Assembly: GCF_020515695.1 (NCBI RefSeq)
Contig: NZ_JAIWJA010000015.1
Span: forward strand, 1-64,000
DNA: 64,000 nt
Direction of reading: 5' to 3'
From: Pseudomonas sp. MWU16-30317
GTDB lineage: Bacteria > Pseudomonadota > Gammaproteobacteria > Pseudomonadales > Pseudomonadaceae
Shown here piece by piece: positions 11,548 through 19,863 of this stretch. Position numbers and translations under genes: made by a program. The notes below the pieces were generated by a model. That model was not told the DNA's origin. It ran no database searches and worked only from the letters and a program-made list of their open reading frames with translations. Each line of letters begins with the position of its first letter. The stretch's first letter is position 1.

Positions 11548-12015
11548 TCACTCGCTGGGCTTGAACGTCAATTCGCCCTTGCGCCACTTGGCCGCCTTGC
11601 TCGACGCCGCCTTGAGCGTCTTGGCCAGGCCGACTTGCAGCTGCTCGTGCGCGGCGAAAACCATCACCACGGTCTGCCCTTCCTTGAACACGATGCCATG
11701 GCCCTCGGCGGTATCGACGAAGGCGTATTCGCCCAGGCCATAGACGGTCAGCTTGATCTCGCGGAACTTGATCTCGAACTTGCCGCCTTCGCGGCTTGGC
11801 AGTACGGCCGCGCGGAAGTGATCGCCTACTTTGAGTTCAAGGCGCTGTTTGTCATCAACCACCAAAGCGGTTTGCGTATCGATCTCGGCCATGTAAAGGC
11901 CTTCGGCGGTCTGCTCGGTGACATAGACAAAACGCGATTGAAACTGCTTGACCAACTTAGCGCGCAAATCGCCCAGTACGAAAAGGGCGTGCATATCCAG
12001 ATTACTTACTGCCAA
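11548..12015 (-). CDS. Conserved hypothetical protein
   Basis: 155 residues, no family recognised. I place the start at TTG 12015, eight bases after GGGGAG; the open frame runs to 12093 but those 26 residues are basic and have no ribosome-binding site. The protein is mixed alpha/beta with a beta-rich middle (about 30-130) and a lysine-rich C-terminus, no signal peptide and no membrane segment, so probably cytosolic. Monocistronic between the binding-protein gene and divergent small genes. The TTG start is inference. Confidence 0.6.
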   Translation of the reverse strand: MAVSNLDMHALFVLGDLRAKLVKQFQSRFVYVTEQTAEGLYMAEIDTQTALVVDDKQRLELKVGDHFRAAVLPSREGGKFEIKFREIKLTVYGLGEYAFVDTAEGHGIVFKEGQTVVMVFAAHEQLQVGLAKTLKAASSKAAKWRKGELTFKPSE

Positions 12016-12364
12016 TGAAAGGTCTCCCCAGATGAAAAACCGTTGTTTGCGGACACGGCCGGATGGCCGGTTCACACGCCACGGAGCACACAACTGACCA
12101 CAAGGGCCAACCCATGAAGATTAAATGAAATGACCGTTTGATAACCGCCAGTGCAACGTCTCGACATAAAACCCAATGCCGAGGATTTTTCCTACAGCGC
12201 TTCGAAGCCTCTGTCAGAATTTTCGGCAGAATACTGCAAGTAGAAAAGAATTTTCCGACATTCAGCACCTGAAAAACATGAGATAGATAGCCCCTCGGTC
12301 GCCGCCCATGCCTGGCGGCCCTACCTATCCGATTGCCCAGCGTGAATATGGAGTGCGCACAACC
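12016..12364. other. Intergenic region between divergent small genes
   Basis: About 350 bp of locally AT-richer sequence (12120-12290), presumably holding promoters for both flanking genes. A short GCCGCC/GGCGGC hairpin lies at about 12302-12320 in the leader of the downstream gene. No convincing further gene is seen. Confidence 0.5.
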
Positions 12365-12643
12365 ATGCCAGACACCAACAAAAACCCCCGTCAAGCCTCG
12401 GCCCAGAGCTCACCCAGCGCACATTACGCCCAATATCCAGTGGTGGCCAAGAGCCCTGCGGCGGTGCTGCCAATATATCGAGTGATTCCCGCCGGCAAGG
12501 CGTTCTATCACGTCGTCGAGACCGCCACCAACCGCGTCATCGGCTACCGCCGCCACCATGCGGACGCCTGCGCACTGGCCCGACAGCTAGAGACCGGTGG
12601 AACGGACGGACAGATGCGTATTCGTTCGAACTCTGGCGCCTAG
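12365..12643 (+). CDS. Hypothetical protein, 92 residues
   Basis: Small soluble protein with a polar, serine- and proline-rich N-terminal 30 residues and a compact C-terminal part (about 35-80) reading YRVIPAGKAFYHVVETATNR, which resembles a small beta-rich domain. The start at ATG 12365 has a GGAG about 12 bases upstream; an upstream ATG at 12308 is in frame but lacks a site. Function unknown. Followed 66 bp later by the DUF2789 gene on the same strand. Confidence 0.55.
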   Translation: MPDTNKNPRQASAQSSPSAHYAQYPVVAKSPAAVLPIYRVIPAGKAFYHVVETATNRVIGYRRHHADACALARQLETGGTDGQMRIRSNSGA

Positions 12644-12709
12644 CGTCGTTCCAATCTCCCAACAGCGAAACAATCAACCATCTGCGGCACAGCCTGCCGA
12701 GGAGTCGAC

Positions 12710-12952
12710 ATGGAATTGCAAAACAACGATCTGGGTACCCTGTTCGAGCAACTTGCCTTGGACAGCGACCCGGCGAGCATCGACGATTTCATTGCCACCC
12801 ATCAACTGAGCGCCGATGTGAAGCTGGTCGATGCCGATTTCTGGTCACCCGCACAGGCAGCTTTTTTGAAGGAGCAACTGCGTGAAGATGCCGACTGGGC
12901 AATGACGGTCGATGAACTCAATGTACGATTGCACGAAACCCCGCAGCAGTAA
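12710..12952 (+). CDS. DUF2789 family protein
   Basis: 80-residue protein matching the DUF2789 pattern: an N-terminal helix (NDLGTLFEQLALDSDPASID), the FIATHQLS turn, then DADFWSPAQAAFLKEQLRED and a C-terminal helix. Family members are this size and of unknown function. GAGGAG lies five bases before the ATG, so the start is secure. Cytosolic. Confidence 0.8.
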   Translation: MELQNNDLGTLFEQLALDSDPASIDDFIATHQLSADVKLVDADFWSPAQAAFLKEQLREDADWAMTVDELNVRLHETPQQ

Positions 12953-12994
12953 CGCCCATACCGCTCGGTTCGGTGGCCCAACGTATCGAAGCGA

Positions 12995-13252
12995 CTACCG
13001 CTTCAGCGCGGTGCCCACCCCGATGTCCTCGAGTTCACCGTCGACGGCGGCCTGTTCCTCGATGCTTTCAAGCAGGCCGAACATGGTCCGCCAGGCGCCG
13101 CGGCACTCTTCTGCCTCGGCGCGGCTGCCAAACGCAGTTCCCCGCTGCTCGCCATTGACGAGCACCACCCAGCAGACCTTGTGACCTTGATTGCGCAGGG
13201 CCTGAGGGACCCCGCTGCCGATCATCACGGCAATATCGATCTTGCACTGCAT
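12995..13252 (-). CDS. Hypothetical protein, 85 residues
   Basis: Short cytosolic protein preceded by a strong GGGAGGGAGG ribosome-binding site just before ATG 13252. It begins with MQCKIDIAVMIGSGVPQALR and has a basic-then-acidic composition, with an acidic C-terminal helix. No domain recognised. It is convergent with the DUF2789 gene, the two stops being about 40 bp apart. Confidence 0.65.
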   Translation of the reverse strand: MQCKIDIAVMIGSGVPQALRNQGHKVCWVVLVNGEQRGTAFGSRAEAEECRGAWRTMFGLLESIEEQAAVDGELEDIGVGTALKR

Positions 13253-13587
13253 GACCTCCCTCCCGAGATTTCATAGCCAGCTAACGATACGTCCATGGTA
13301 GAGAGATATTCCCTGCGCAAACAGCAACTTGCGGCACAGCAGCATTACCGCTTACGCAACAATAGCTGTGCAAGCACGTGATGCCCGGCGCATAGCCGAT
13401 GGACTTGAAAGGTTATCGGCAGGATCGGTGTTGGATTGAGCGACTTTGATCAGCGCCAAGCCATCATATGGCCATTATCTACCGTTGCCTGCATCGAGGC
13501 AACGGCATTCGCAGCGCGCCGACGAGCTGGGAGAGGACAGGGGGTGTCCACTCCGCTCGACGATCTCAGCGGTGGTCAAGCGCGGCC
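13253..13587. other. Intergenic region with a hairpin
   Basis: No credible gene in 335 bp. A perfect 9-bp inverted repeat with a 6-nt loop lies at 13482-13505 (CCGTTGCCT/AGGCAACGG), about 80 bp beyond the stop of the DksA-like gene. It lacks a U-tract on either strand, so it is at best a stabilising or Rho-associated structure. Confidence 0.45.
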
Positions 13588-13992
13588 TCAGGCCTGACGC
13601 TGGTGCCGATCGATCTGCTCGTGACGCTCTTGAGCCTCGATGCAGTACTTGGTGGTCGGGCTGATCAGCAGGCGCTTGAGGCCGATGGCCTCGCCGCTGT
13701 CGTCGCACCAGCCAAAACTGTCATCGGCAATACGGCCCAGGGCCATTTCCAGCTGCGGCAGCATACGCTGATCGCGGTCAATCGCATTGACCAGCCAGGT
13801 ACGCTCTTCTTCCACCGAAGCGGCATCGGCAGGATCGGCTGGCGTGTCCAGGCTTTCGATAGCTACACGATTCTGCTCGATACGCTCGTGGGTCTCGATC
13901 TTCATGCCCTGCAACAGCTCGACGAAGAAAGCGTGCTGCTCGGCGTTCATGTAGTCATCCGCCGGCATGGCCAGCAACTTTTCCTTTGTCAT
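13588..13992 (-). CDS. dksA2: DksA2-like RNA polymerase-binding regulator lacking the zinc-finger cysteines
   Basis: 134 residues, the length of P. aeruginosa DksA2. DksA proteins enter the RNA polymerase secondary channel and act with ppGpp. The coiled-coil tip motif is kept (D53, D56, A58 in DPADAAS), but the C4 zinc site is reduced to CxxS-x17-CxxA (C96, S99, C117, A120), as in the zinc-independent paralogues. Start at ATG 13992 is preceded by AGAGAAA and gives the family length; the upstream nine residues are rejected. Known DksA2 genes answer to zinc starvation through Zur, but I could not find a convincing Zur box in the divergent region shared with efeU. Confidence 0.8.
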   Translation of the reverse strand: MTKEKLLAMPADDYMNAEQHAFFVELLQGMKIETHERIEQNRVAIESLDTPADPADAASVEEERTWLVNAIDRDQRMLPQLEMALGRIADDSFGWCDDSGEAIGLKRLLISPTTKYCIEAQERHEQIDRHQRQA

Positions 13993-14221
13993 TGATTTCT
14001 CTATAAAAAATACGTGCATTCAGGCGAATCGTGGTGCATGTCGGGGGCGTGCCCTCGGCATGCGGCAATCTCCAAGCGCCAGCCGGCACTCATTTATGAG
14101 GGGCGGCAGTCTAAGGCGGCTTCACCTGCGCAGCAATAGGGTTGAAGGCCCAATTGACCAATAACCCCTTCAGGAGCAGCAAAGGCGGCCGTTCGCTGAT
14201 GAAAAATGCGGGCGAGTGTTC

Positions 14222-14240
14222 AATAATGAGTCTCATTATG
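14222..14240. promoter_or_regulatory. Fur box upstream of the efe operon
   Basis: A 19-bp site matching the Fur consensus (GATAATGATAATCATTATC) at 14 positions, containing a perfect dyad ATAATGAG-T-CTCATTAT at 14223-14239. It lies 40 bp before efeU, where it would cover the promoter. Confidence 0.8.
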
Positions 14241-14279
14241 TTACAAGTTAGCATCCTTATTCCTATCTGCCGGTGTTCG

Positions 14280-15128
14280 ATGCTCGTTCCGTTCTTAATC
14301 ATGCTGCGCGAAGGTATTGAAGCTGCCTTGGTCGTTGGCATCATCGCCAGCTATCTCAAGCAGACCGGTCGCGGCCAATGGATGCCCGCCGTATGGGTCG
14401 GGGTCTTTCTTGCCGTGGCCCTGTCGCTGCTGGTAGGCGGCGGCCTGGAGCTGGTCAGTGCGGAATTCCCGCAGCGCCAGCAAGAGCTTTTCGAAAGCGT
14501 GATCGGTATTGTCGCGGTGGTGTTCCTCTGCACCATGGTCACCTGGATGCGCAAGGTGTCCCGCTCGATCAAGCATTCGCTGCACGCCTCCCTCGATCAG
14601 GCGCTGGCCGGTTCGCAGAACCAGGTCTATGCGCTGATTGGCATGGTGTTCTTCTCGGTAGCCCGTGAAGGCCTCGAAACGGTGTTTTTCCTGCTCGCCG
14701 TGTTCCAGCAGAGCACCGGCGCCTCGGCGCCTCTGGGCGCGCTGTTAGGCCTTATTTGCGCGGTGATCGTCGGCCTCGCGCTATACAACGGCAGCATGCG
14801 CCTGAACCTCGGCGCGTTCTTCCGCTGGACCAGCCTGTTCATTCTATTCGTCGCGGGCGGCATTCTCTCCAACTCGGTGCGCTCGCTGCACGAGGCCGGT
14901 GTCTGGAACTCCCTGCAGGACGTAGTCTTCGACATCAGCGCCATACTGCCGATGGATGGCCCGGTGGGCTCGGTCCTGGCCGGCATGTTCGGATATCAGG
15001 ATGCACCGACCGTGAGCGTGCTCGGCGCCTACTTGATTTTCATGATCGTGGCGCTGGTGCTGTTTTTCATGCCGGTGCCCAATCGTGCCGCAGCCCCAGC
15101 CAATAAACCTTCTGTTTCGCATCAATAA
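14280..15128 (+). CDS. efeU: Ferrous iron permease EfeU (FTR1 family)
   Basis: Inner-membrane iron permease with seven expected spans, 282 residues. Both FTR1 iron-binding REXXE motifs are present: REGIE near residue 10 and REGLE near 128. The start is set at ATG 14280 because MLVPFLIMLREG aligns with the start of E. coli EfeU; an upstream in-frame extension crosses the Fur box and is rejected. First gene of efeU-efeO-efeB-efeM, with 8 bp to the next. The Fur box at 14222 implies iron repression. Confidence 0.9.
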   Translation: MLVPFLIMLREGIEAALVVGIIASYLKQTGRGQWMPAVWVGVFLAVALSLLVGGGLELVSAEFPQRQQELFESVIGIVAVVFLCTMVTWMRKVSRSIKHSLHASLDQALAGSQNQVYALIGMVFFSVAREGLETVFFLLAVFQQSTGASAPLGALLGLICAVIVGLALYNGSMRLNLGAFFRWTSLFILFVAGGILSNSVRSLHEAGVWNSLQDVVFDISAILPMDGPVGSVLAGMFGYQDAPTVSVLGAYLIFMIVALVLFFMPVPNRAAAPANKPSVSHQ

Positions 15129-15136
15129 GGCCTTCC

Positions 15137-16330
15137 ATGTCCAACCCAGCATCCCCTCTGCCACCGCGCCTGATTCGCGTGGCGGTGGCCGGTTCGGTAA
15201 TCCTCATGATCGCTGCCGGCGGCCTGTTCTATTACGCCTCGAAGTCTGCCTCGAGCAAACGCGCGGCCAATAGCGAAGGTGAGATCACCGTTACCATCCA
15301 CCCGAAGAGCTGCGAACCGAACTCGCTGACGCTGCCGGCCGGCAAGGCCCGCTTCAAGATAGTCAACGCCTCGGACCGTGCAGTGGAATGGGAGATCCTC
15401 GACGGCGTGCTGGTGGTCGAAGAGCGTGAAAACATCGTGCCCGGCCTGAGCTCGATCATCAACGCCAACCTGCAGCCTGGCGACTACGCCATCACCTGCG
15501 GCCTGCTGAGCAACCCGCGTGGCACGCTGCACGTCACCGCGACGGCAGAATCCGATGCCCAGGCCAAGGCCAAGCCATCGCTGGTCAATTTCGTCGGCCC
15601 GCTGTCCGAGTACCGCGTGTACCTGAGCATGCAGGGCAGCGCGCTGATCCAGGCCGTGGATGCCCTCAATGCCGCCATCGCGCTGGGCGACCTGGCCCAG
15701 GCACAAGCGCTGTACGTACCCGCGCGTACCATATATCAGCACATCGCCCCTGCCGCACAGCGCATGGCCGAATTGAACAACGCCATCGAAGCCCGCGCCG
15801 ACTATTACGAAAAACGCGAGCAGGACCCAGGTTTTGGCGGCTTCCACCGTCTGGAGTACGGCCTGTTCGCCAAGAACAGCGTCGATGGCCTGACGCCGGT
15901 CGCGAAAAAACTGCTGGCCGACGTTACTCGCATGAAGCAGGAACTGCTGGCCCAGCAACTGCCGCCGGAGCAGTTGATCACCATCATTTCGCGCAACATT
16001 CGCAGCCTCGCCGAGACCCGCAGCAACGGCGAAGAAGAGCGTTACAGCCACAGCGACCTCAACGGTTTTGCCGCCAACCTGGAAGGCACCCGCAAGGTTG
16101 TCGACTTGCTGCGCCCACTGCTGACCAAGTCCGGCCCGCAAGTACTGGCCAGCATCGATACCGCCGCCAACGACCTCGACGTGCAACTCAACGGCTTCAA
16201 GGACCACGACGCCTATATCTCGTACGACAAGGTCGATGCCTCGCAGCGCAAGCAGATCGCCGACCGCGCCAAGGCCCTGGCTGACGCATTGGACGGAATT
16301 TCTCCTGCCCTCGGCCTGACCGGCCAGTAA
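15137..16330 (+). CDS. efeO: Iron uptake system component EfeO (cupredoxin + M75 imelysin domain)
   Basis: Periplasmic 397-residue protein anchored or exported by one N-terminal hydrophobic segment (about 10-34). A cupredoxin-like domain (about 48-135, with C59 in HPKSCEPN) is followed by an imelysin/M75 domain (about 150-395) that keeps the HxxE metal motif in GFHRLEYGLF near residue 236. In characterised Efe systems EfeO hands iron to the EfeU permease. RBS AAGG precedes the ATG. Second gene of the operon. Confidence 0.9.
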   Translation: MSNPASPLPPRLIRVAVAGSVILMIAAGGLFYYASKSASSKRAANSEGEITVTIHPKSCEPNSLTLPAGKARFKIVNASDRAVEWEILDGVLVVEERENIVPGLSSIINANLQPGDYAITCGLLSNPRGTLHVTATAESDAQAKAKPSLVNFVGPLSEYRVYLSMQGSALIQAVDALNAAIALGDLAQAQALYVPARTIYQHIAPAAQRMAELNNAIEARADYYEKREQDPGFGGFHRLEYGLFAKNSVDGLTPVAKKLLADVTRMKQELLAQQLPPEQLITIISRNIRSLAETRSNGEEERYSHSDLNGFAANLEGTRKVVDLLRPLLTKSGPQVLASIDTAANDLDVQLNGFKDHDAYISYDKVDASQRKQIADRAKALADALDGISPALGLTGQ

Positions 16331-16348
16331 CCACGTAGACGATATTCG

Positions 16349-17650
16349 ATGAAAGACTCAGACAACGCGCCACATTCGCTGCAACGCCGCAAGGTCCTCA
16401 TGGGCCTCGGCGCTGCCGGTGCTGCCTTGGCCGGCAGTGCACTGACCTGCCCGGCCATGGCCGCTGAAGCCAAGGTCACCGAAGCGCCGCACAGCGACAA
16501 GACCGCCGACGCGCACGCCTATGAAGGCGTGCATCAGTCCGGCATCGTCACCCCGCGCCCGACTGCCGGCATGATGGTGTCTTTCGACGTGCTGGCCCAG
16601 GACCGCGAGGACCTGGAGCGCCTGTTCCGCACCCTCGACGAGCGTATCCGCTTCCTGATGAAAGGCGGCCCGGTTGCCGAGATCGACCCCAAGCTGCCGC
16701 CGCCGGACTCCGGCATCCTCGGCCCGGTGGTCACTCCGGACAACCTGACCATCACCGTCTCGGTAGGCAATTCGCTGTTCGACGAGCGTTTCGGCCTGGC
16801 TGCGGTCAAGCCCAAACGCCTGAGCCAGATGGTCGGTTTCCCCAACGACGGCCTCGAGGCCGCCTGCTGCCACGGCGATATCTCTCTGCAGTTCTGCTCC
16901 AACAGCGCCGACACCAACATCCACGCCCTGCGTGACGTGATCAAGAACCTGCCTGACCTGTTGTTCGTGCGCTGGAAGCAAGAAGGCACCGTGCCGGCGC
17001 AACCGCCGCTCAAACCCGGCCAACCGCCGGAGAGCGCGCGCAATTTCCTGGGTTTCCGCGACGGCTCGGCCAACCCCGACTCCAACGACGCCAAAGCCAT
17101 GAACGCCCTGGTCTGGGTGCAACCGGACAGCGACGAGCCGGCCTGGGCCGCCAACGGCAGCTACCAGGTGGTGCGGATCATTCGCAACCTGGTCGAGCGC
17201 TGGGACCGCACCCCGCTGCAGGAGCAGGAAAGCATCTTCGGGCGCAAGAAGCCCACCGGCGCGCCCATGGACGGCAAGGTCGAGACCGACGTCCCCGACT
17301 ACGCCAAGGACCCGGAAGGCAAGATCACCAAGCTCGACGCGCACATCCGCCTGGCCAATCCGCGCACGCCGCAATCGCAGGCCAACCTGATCCTGCGCCG
17401 CCCGTTCAACTATTCCAACGGCGTCAACAAGAATGGCCAGCTCGACATGGGGCTGCTGTTCATCTGCTACCAGGCTGACCTGGAAAAAGGATTCATCACC
17501 GTGCAGACCCGCCTTAACGGCGAGCCCCTGGAGGAGTACCTCAAGCCGACCGGTGGCGGGTACTTCTTCACTCTGCCCGGCGTGAAAGGCGACAAGGACT
17601 TCATCGGTCAGTCGCTGCTTGCTGCTTCGCATACAAAAACCGTGGCCTGA
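16349..17650 (+). CDS. efeB: Deferrochelatase/peroxidase EfeB (DyP type, Tat-exported)
   Basis: Haem-dependent DyP peroxidase, 433 residues, exported folded by the Tat route: the twin arginines R13-R14 (LQRRKVLMG) precede a hydrophobic stretch ending near residue 38. The GxxDG signature of DyP enzymes is present in NFLGFRDGSANP near residue 232. In E. coli EfeB oxidises substrates with peroxide and supports ferrous iron uptake by EfeUO. Third gene of the operon, 18 bp after efeO. Confidence 0.9.
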   Translation: MKDSDNAPHSLQRRKVLMGLGAAGAALAGSALTCPAMAAEAKVTEAPHSDKTADAHAYEGVHQSGIVTPRPTAGMMVSFDVLAQDREDLERLFRTLDERIRFLMKGGPVAEIDPKLPPPDSGILGPVVTPDNLTITVSVGNSLFDERFGLAAVKPKRLSQMVGFPNDGLEAACCHGDISLQFCSNSADTNIHALRDVIKNLPDLLFVRWKQEGTVPAQPPLKPGQPPESARNFLGFRDGSANPDSNDAKAMNALVWVQPDSDEPAWAANGSYQVVRIIRNLVERWDRTPLQEQESIFGRKKPTGAPMDGKVETDVPDYAKDPEGKITKLDAHIRLANPRTPQSQANLILRRPFNYSNGVNKNGQLDMGLLFICYQADLEKGFITVQTRLNGEPLEEYLKPTGGGYFFTLPGVKGDKDFIGQSLLAASHTKTVA

Positions 17651-17677
17651 CCCTTAATATTGCGTATGAGAACTTCC

Positions 17678-18505
17678 ATGAAAAAGACACCGCTGGCGCT
17701 GTTGATGACCCTGGGTATGCTGAGCACGCCGTTCTCGGCATTCGCCGCCGCTCCGGCGACGCTGGATCTGGTCGCACCGATCTCCGACTACAAGATTTAC
17801 GTGACCGAGCAAGTCGACCAACTGGTTACCCAGACTCAGGCCTTCACCGACGCCATCAACAAGGGCGACATCGCGACCGCCAAGAAACTGTACCCCACCA
17901 CTCGTGTGCACTATGAATCGATCGAGCCGATTGCCGAACTGTTCAGCGACCTGGACGGTTCGATCGACTCACGCGTAGACGACCACGAAAAAGGCGTCGA
18001 CGCTGAGGACTTCACCGGCTTCCACCGCCTGGAATACCTGCTCTGGGACAAGAAGACCACCGATGGCACCAAAGAGCTGACCGCCGGCCTGCTCAAGGAC
18101 GTCAAGGACCTGCAGACCCGCATCGCTGGCCTGACCTTCCCGCCTGAGAAAGTCGTTGGCGGCGCTGCTGCGCTGATGGAAGAAGTCGCGGCCACCAAAG
18201 TGTCCGGCGAAGAAGACCGTTACAGCCATACCGACCTGTATGACTTCCAGGGCAACGTCGACGGCGCGAAGAAAATCGTCGATCTGTTCCGTCCACAAGT
18301 CGAGAAGACCGACAAGGCCTTCATTGCCAAGGTCGACAAGAACTTCGCCACGGTCGACAAGATCCTGGCCAAGTACAAGACCAAGGACGGCGGCTACGAG
18401 ACTTATGACAAGGTCAAGGAAGCTGATCGCAAGGCCCTCATCGGTCCGGTCAACACCTTGGCTGAAGACCTGTCGACCCTGCGCGGCAAGCTGGGCCTGA
18501 ACTAA
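17678..18505 (+). CDS. efeM: Imelysin-domain iron-uptake lipoprotein-like component (EfeM type)
   Basis: 275 residues: a Sec signal peptide (MKKTPLALLMTLGMLSTPFS, cleavage near residue 24) and a lone M75 imelysin domain with the HxxE motif in GFHRLEYLLW near residue 114 and the SGEEDRYSH block that it shares with EfeO. It lacks the cupredoxin domain, matching EfeM-type proteins. It looks like a partial paralogue of EfeO placed behind efeB, giving the operon two imelysin proteins. Start at ATG 17678, not the upstream GTG-type frame start, since the signal peptide begins there. Confidence 0.85.
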   Translation: MKKTPLALLMTLGMLSTPFSAFAAAPATLDLVAPISDYKIYVTEQVDQLVTQTQAFTDAINKGDIATAKKLYPTTRVHYESIEPIAELFSDLDGSIDSRVDDHEKGVDAEDFTGFHRLEYLLWDKKTTDGTKELTAGLLKDVKDLQTRIAGLTFPPEKVVGGAAALMEEVAATKVSGEEDRYSHTDLYDFQGNVDGAKKIVDLFRPQVEKTDKAFIAKVDKNFATVDKILAKYKTKDGGYETYDKVKEADRKALIGPVNTLAEDLSTLRGKLGLN

Positions 18506-18519
18506 GGCTGACCAACACG

Positions 18520-18571
18520 GTGGGAGCGGTCTCTGCCCGCGAAGTTCTTTGCGGCCAGAGCCCGCTCCCAC
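18520..18571. repeat. REP element / possible terminator
   Basis: GTGGGAGCGG (18520-18529) and CCGCTCCCAC (18562-18571) form a perfect 10-bp inverted repeat with a GCCCGCGAAG-like interior, the form of a Pseudomonas REP sequence. It lies 15 bp after efeM and could end or stabilise the efe transcript. Confidence 0.75.
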
Positions 18572-18709
18572 TGGTTCATCGATGCTCCTGGGATCAAATT
18601 CACTGATCCACCCGCAACACCCTCACTGATAACAGCCCGCCCCGCTTGCCCCCTCCCTGCCCGCGCACTAGATTAGCCTTCAGCTCGACACTGAAACGAA
18701 GGTAACGCC

Positions 18710-19777
18710 ATGGCACTCACGGACACCGCCACCGATGTACGCCCGGGCGAAGCCCTCGACGGCACGCGTATCGACCCCTGGCTCAAGGCCCACCTGCCCG
18801 ACCTGCAGGGCACCCCGAACATCCGCCAGTTTCCCGGGGGCGCCTCCAACCTCACCTACCTGCTCCAGTACCCGCAGCGCGAGCTGGTGCTCAGGCGCTC
18901 CCCCTTCGGCCACAAGGCCCGCAGTGCCCATGACATGGGCCGCGAATTCCGCATCCTCAACGCGCTGCGCCCGGCGTTTGCCTATTGCCCGCAGGCCCTG
19001 CTGCATTGCACGGATGAAGCCGTCATCGGGGCCGAGTTCTATGTGATGGAGCGGGTCGAAGGCATCATCCTGCGCACCGATCTGCCCGAAGCGCTGAACT
19101 TCGATCCGTCGAGCACTCGCCGCCTGTGCGAGAGCTTTATCGATCGGCTGGTGGAGCTGCACCACGTCGACTATGTCGCCTGTGGCCTGGGCGACCTTGG
19201 CAAGCCCGTGGGATACGTGCAGCGTCAGGTGGGCGGCTGGAGCGAGCGCTACGATCAGGCCCGCACCCCGGACGCGCCGGCATGGAACACCGTCAAGTCC
19301 TGGCTGCGCGACAAACAGCCGCCAGACAGCGGCCGCGTCAGCCTGCTGCACAACGATTACCGCTTCGACAATGTCATCCTCGACCCGGCCGACCCGCTGC
19401 GCATCATCGGCGTGTTGGACTGGGAGCTGGCCACCCTGGGTGACCCGCTCATGGACCTGGGCAACTCGCTGGCCTACTGGATCGAAGCTGACGATCCCGC
19501 GCCCCTGCAAGGGATGCGGCGCCAGCCCAGCGACGCCCCGGGCATGCTCAGCCGCGAGGCATTCGTGGCGTACTACGCACAACGCGCGGGCATCGGGGTG
19601 AGTAACATGGACTTCTATCGGGTCTATGGTCTGTTCCGTCTGGCCGGGATCATCCAGCAGATCTACTTTCGTTTCTATCACGGGCAGACCGCCGATCCGC
19701 GCTTTGCTTCGTTCATCCACATGAATGGTTTGCTCGAACAGATGGGCCTGCAGGTCATCGAGCAATCGCGGCTCTGA
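18710..19777 (+). CDS. Phosphotransferase family protein (APH-like, ACAD10/11-type kinase)
   Basis: 355-residue protein with the aminoglycoside-phosphotransferase fold. The catalytic loop HNDYRFDN (H214-N221, base D216) and the metal-binding DWE (D237, LDWELATLGDP) are intact. Members of this subgroup are usually found with acyl-CoA dehydrogenases and SDRs; the human ACAD10/11 kinase domains phosphorylate 4-hydroxyacyl-CoAs. Here the next gene, 86 bp on, is an SDR, which supports a role in hydroxy-fatty-acid breakdown by inference. RBS GAAGG precedes the ATG. Cytosolic. Confidence 0.8.
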   Translation: MALTDTATDVRPGEALDGTRIDPWLKAHLPDLQGTPNIRQFPGGASNLTYLLQYPQRELVLRRSPFGHKARSAHDMGREFRILNALRPAFAYCPQALLHCTDEAVIGAEFYVMERVEGIILRTDLPEALNFDPSSTRRLCESFIDRLVELHHVDYVACGLGDLGKPVGYVQRQVGGWSERYDQARTPDAPAWNTVKSWLRDKQPPDSGRVSLLHNDYRFDNVILDPADPLRIIGVLDWELATLGDPLMDLGNSLAYWIEADDPAPLQGMRRQPSDAPGMLSREAFVAYYAQRAGIGVSNMDFYRVYGLFRLAGIIQQIYFRFYHGQTADPRFASFIHMNGLLEQMGLQVIEQSRL

Positions 19778-19863
19778 GCACCGCAGCCTCCAGCCCGCTC
19801 GCCGCCAAGCCGATGGCTGCAGGCACGGGCCGCCCCCCCCTTCACCTTCCAAGGACAACGCCA

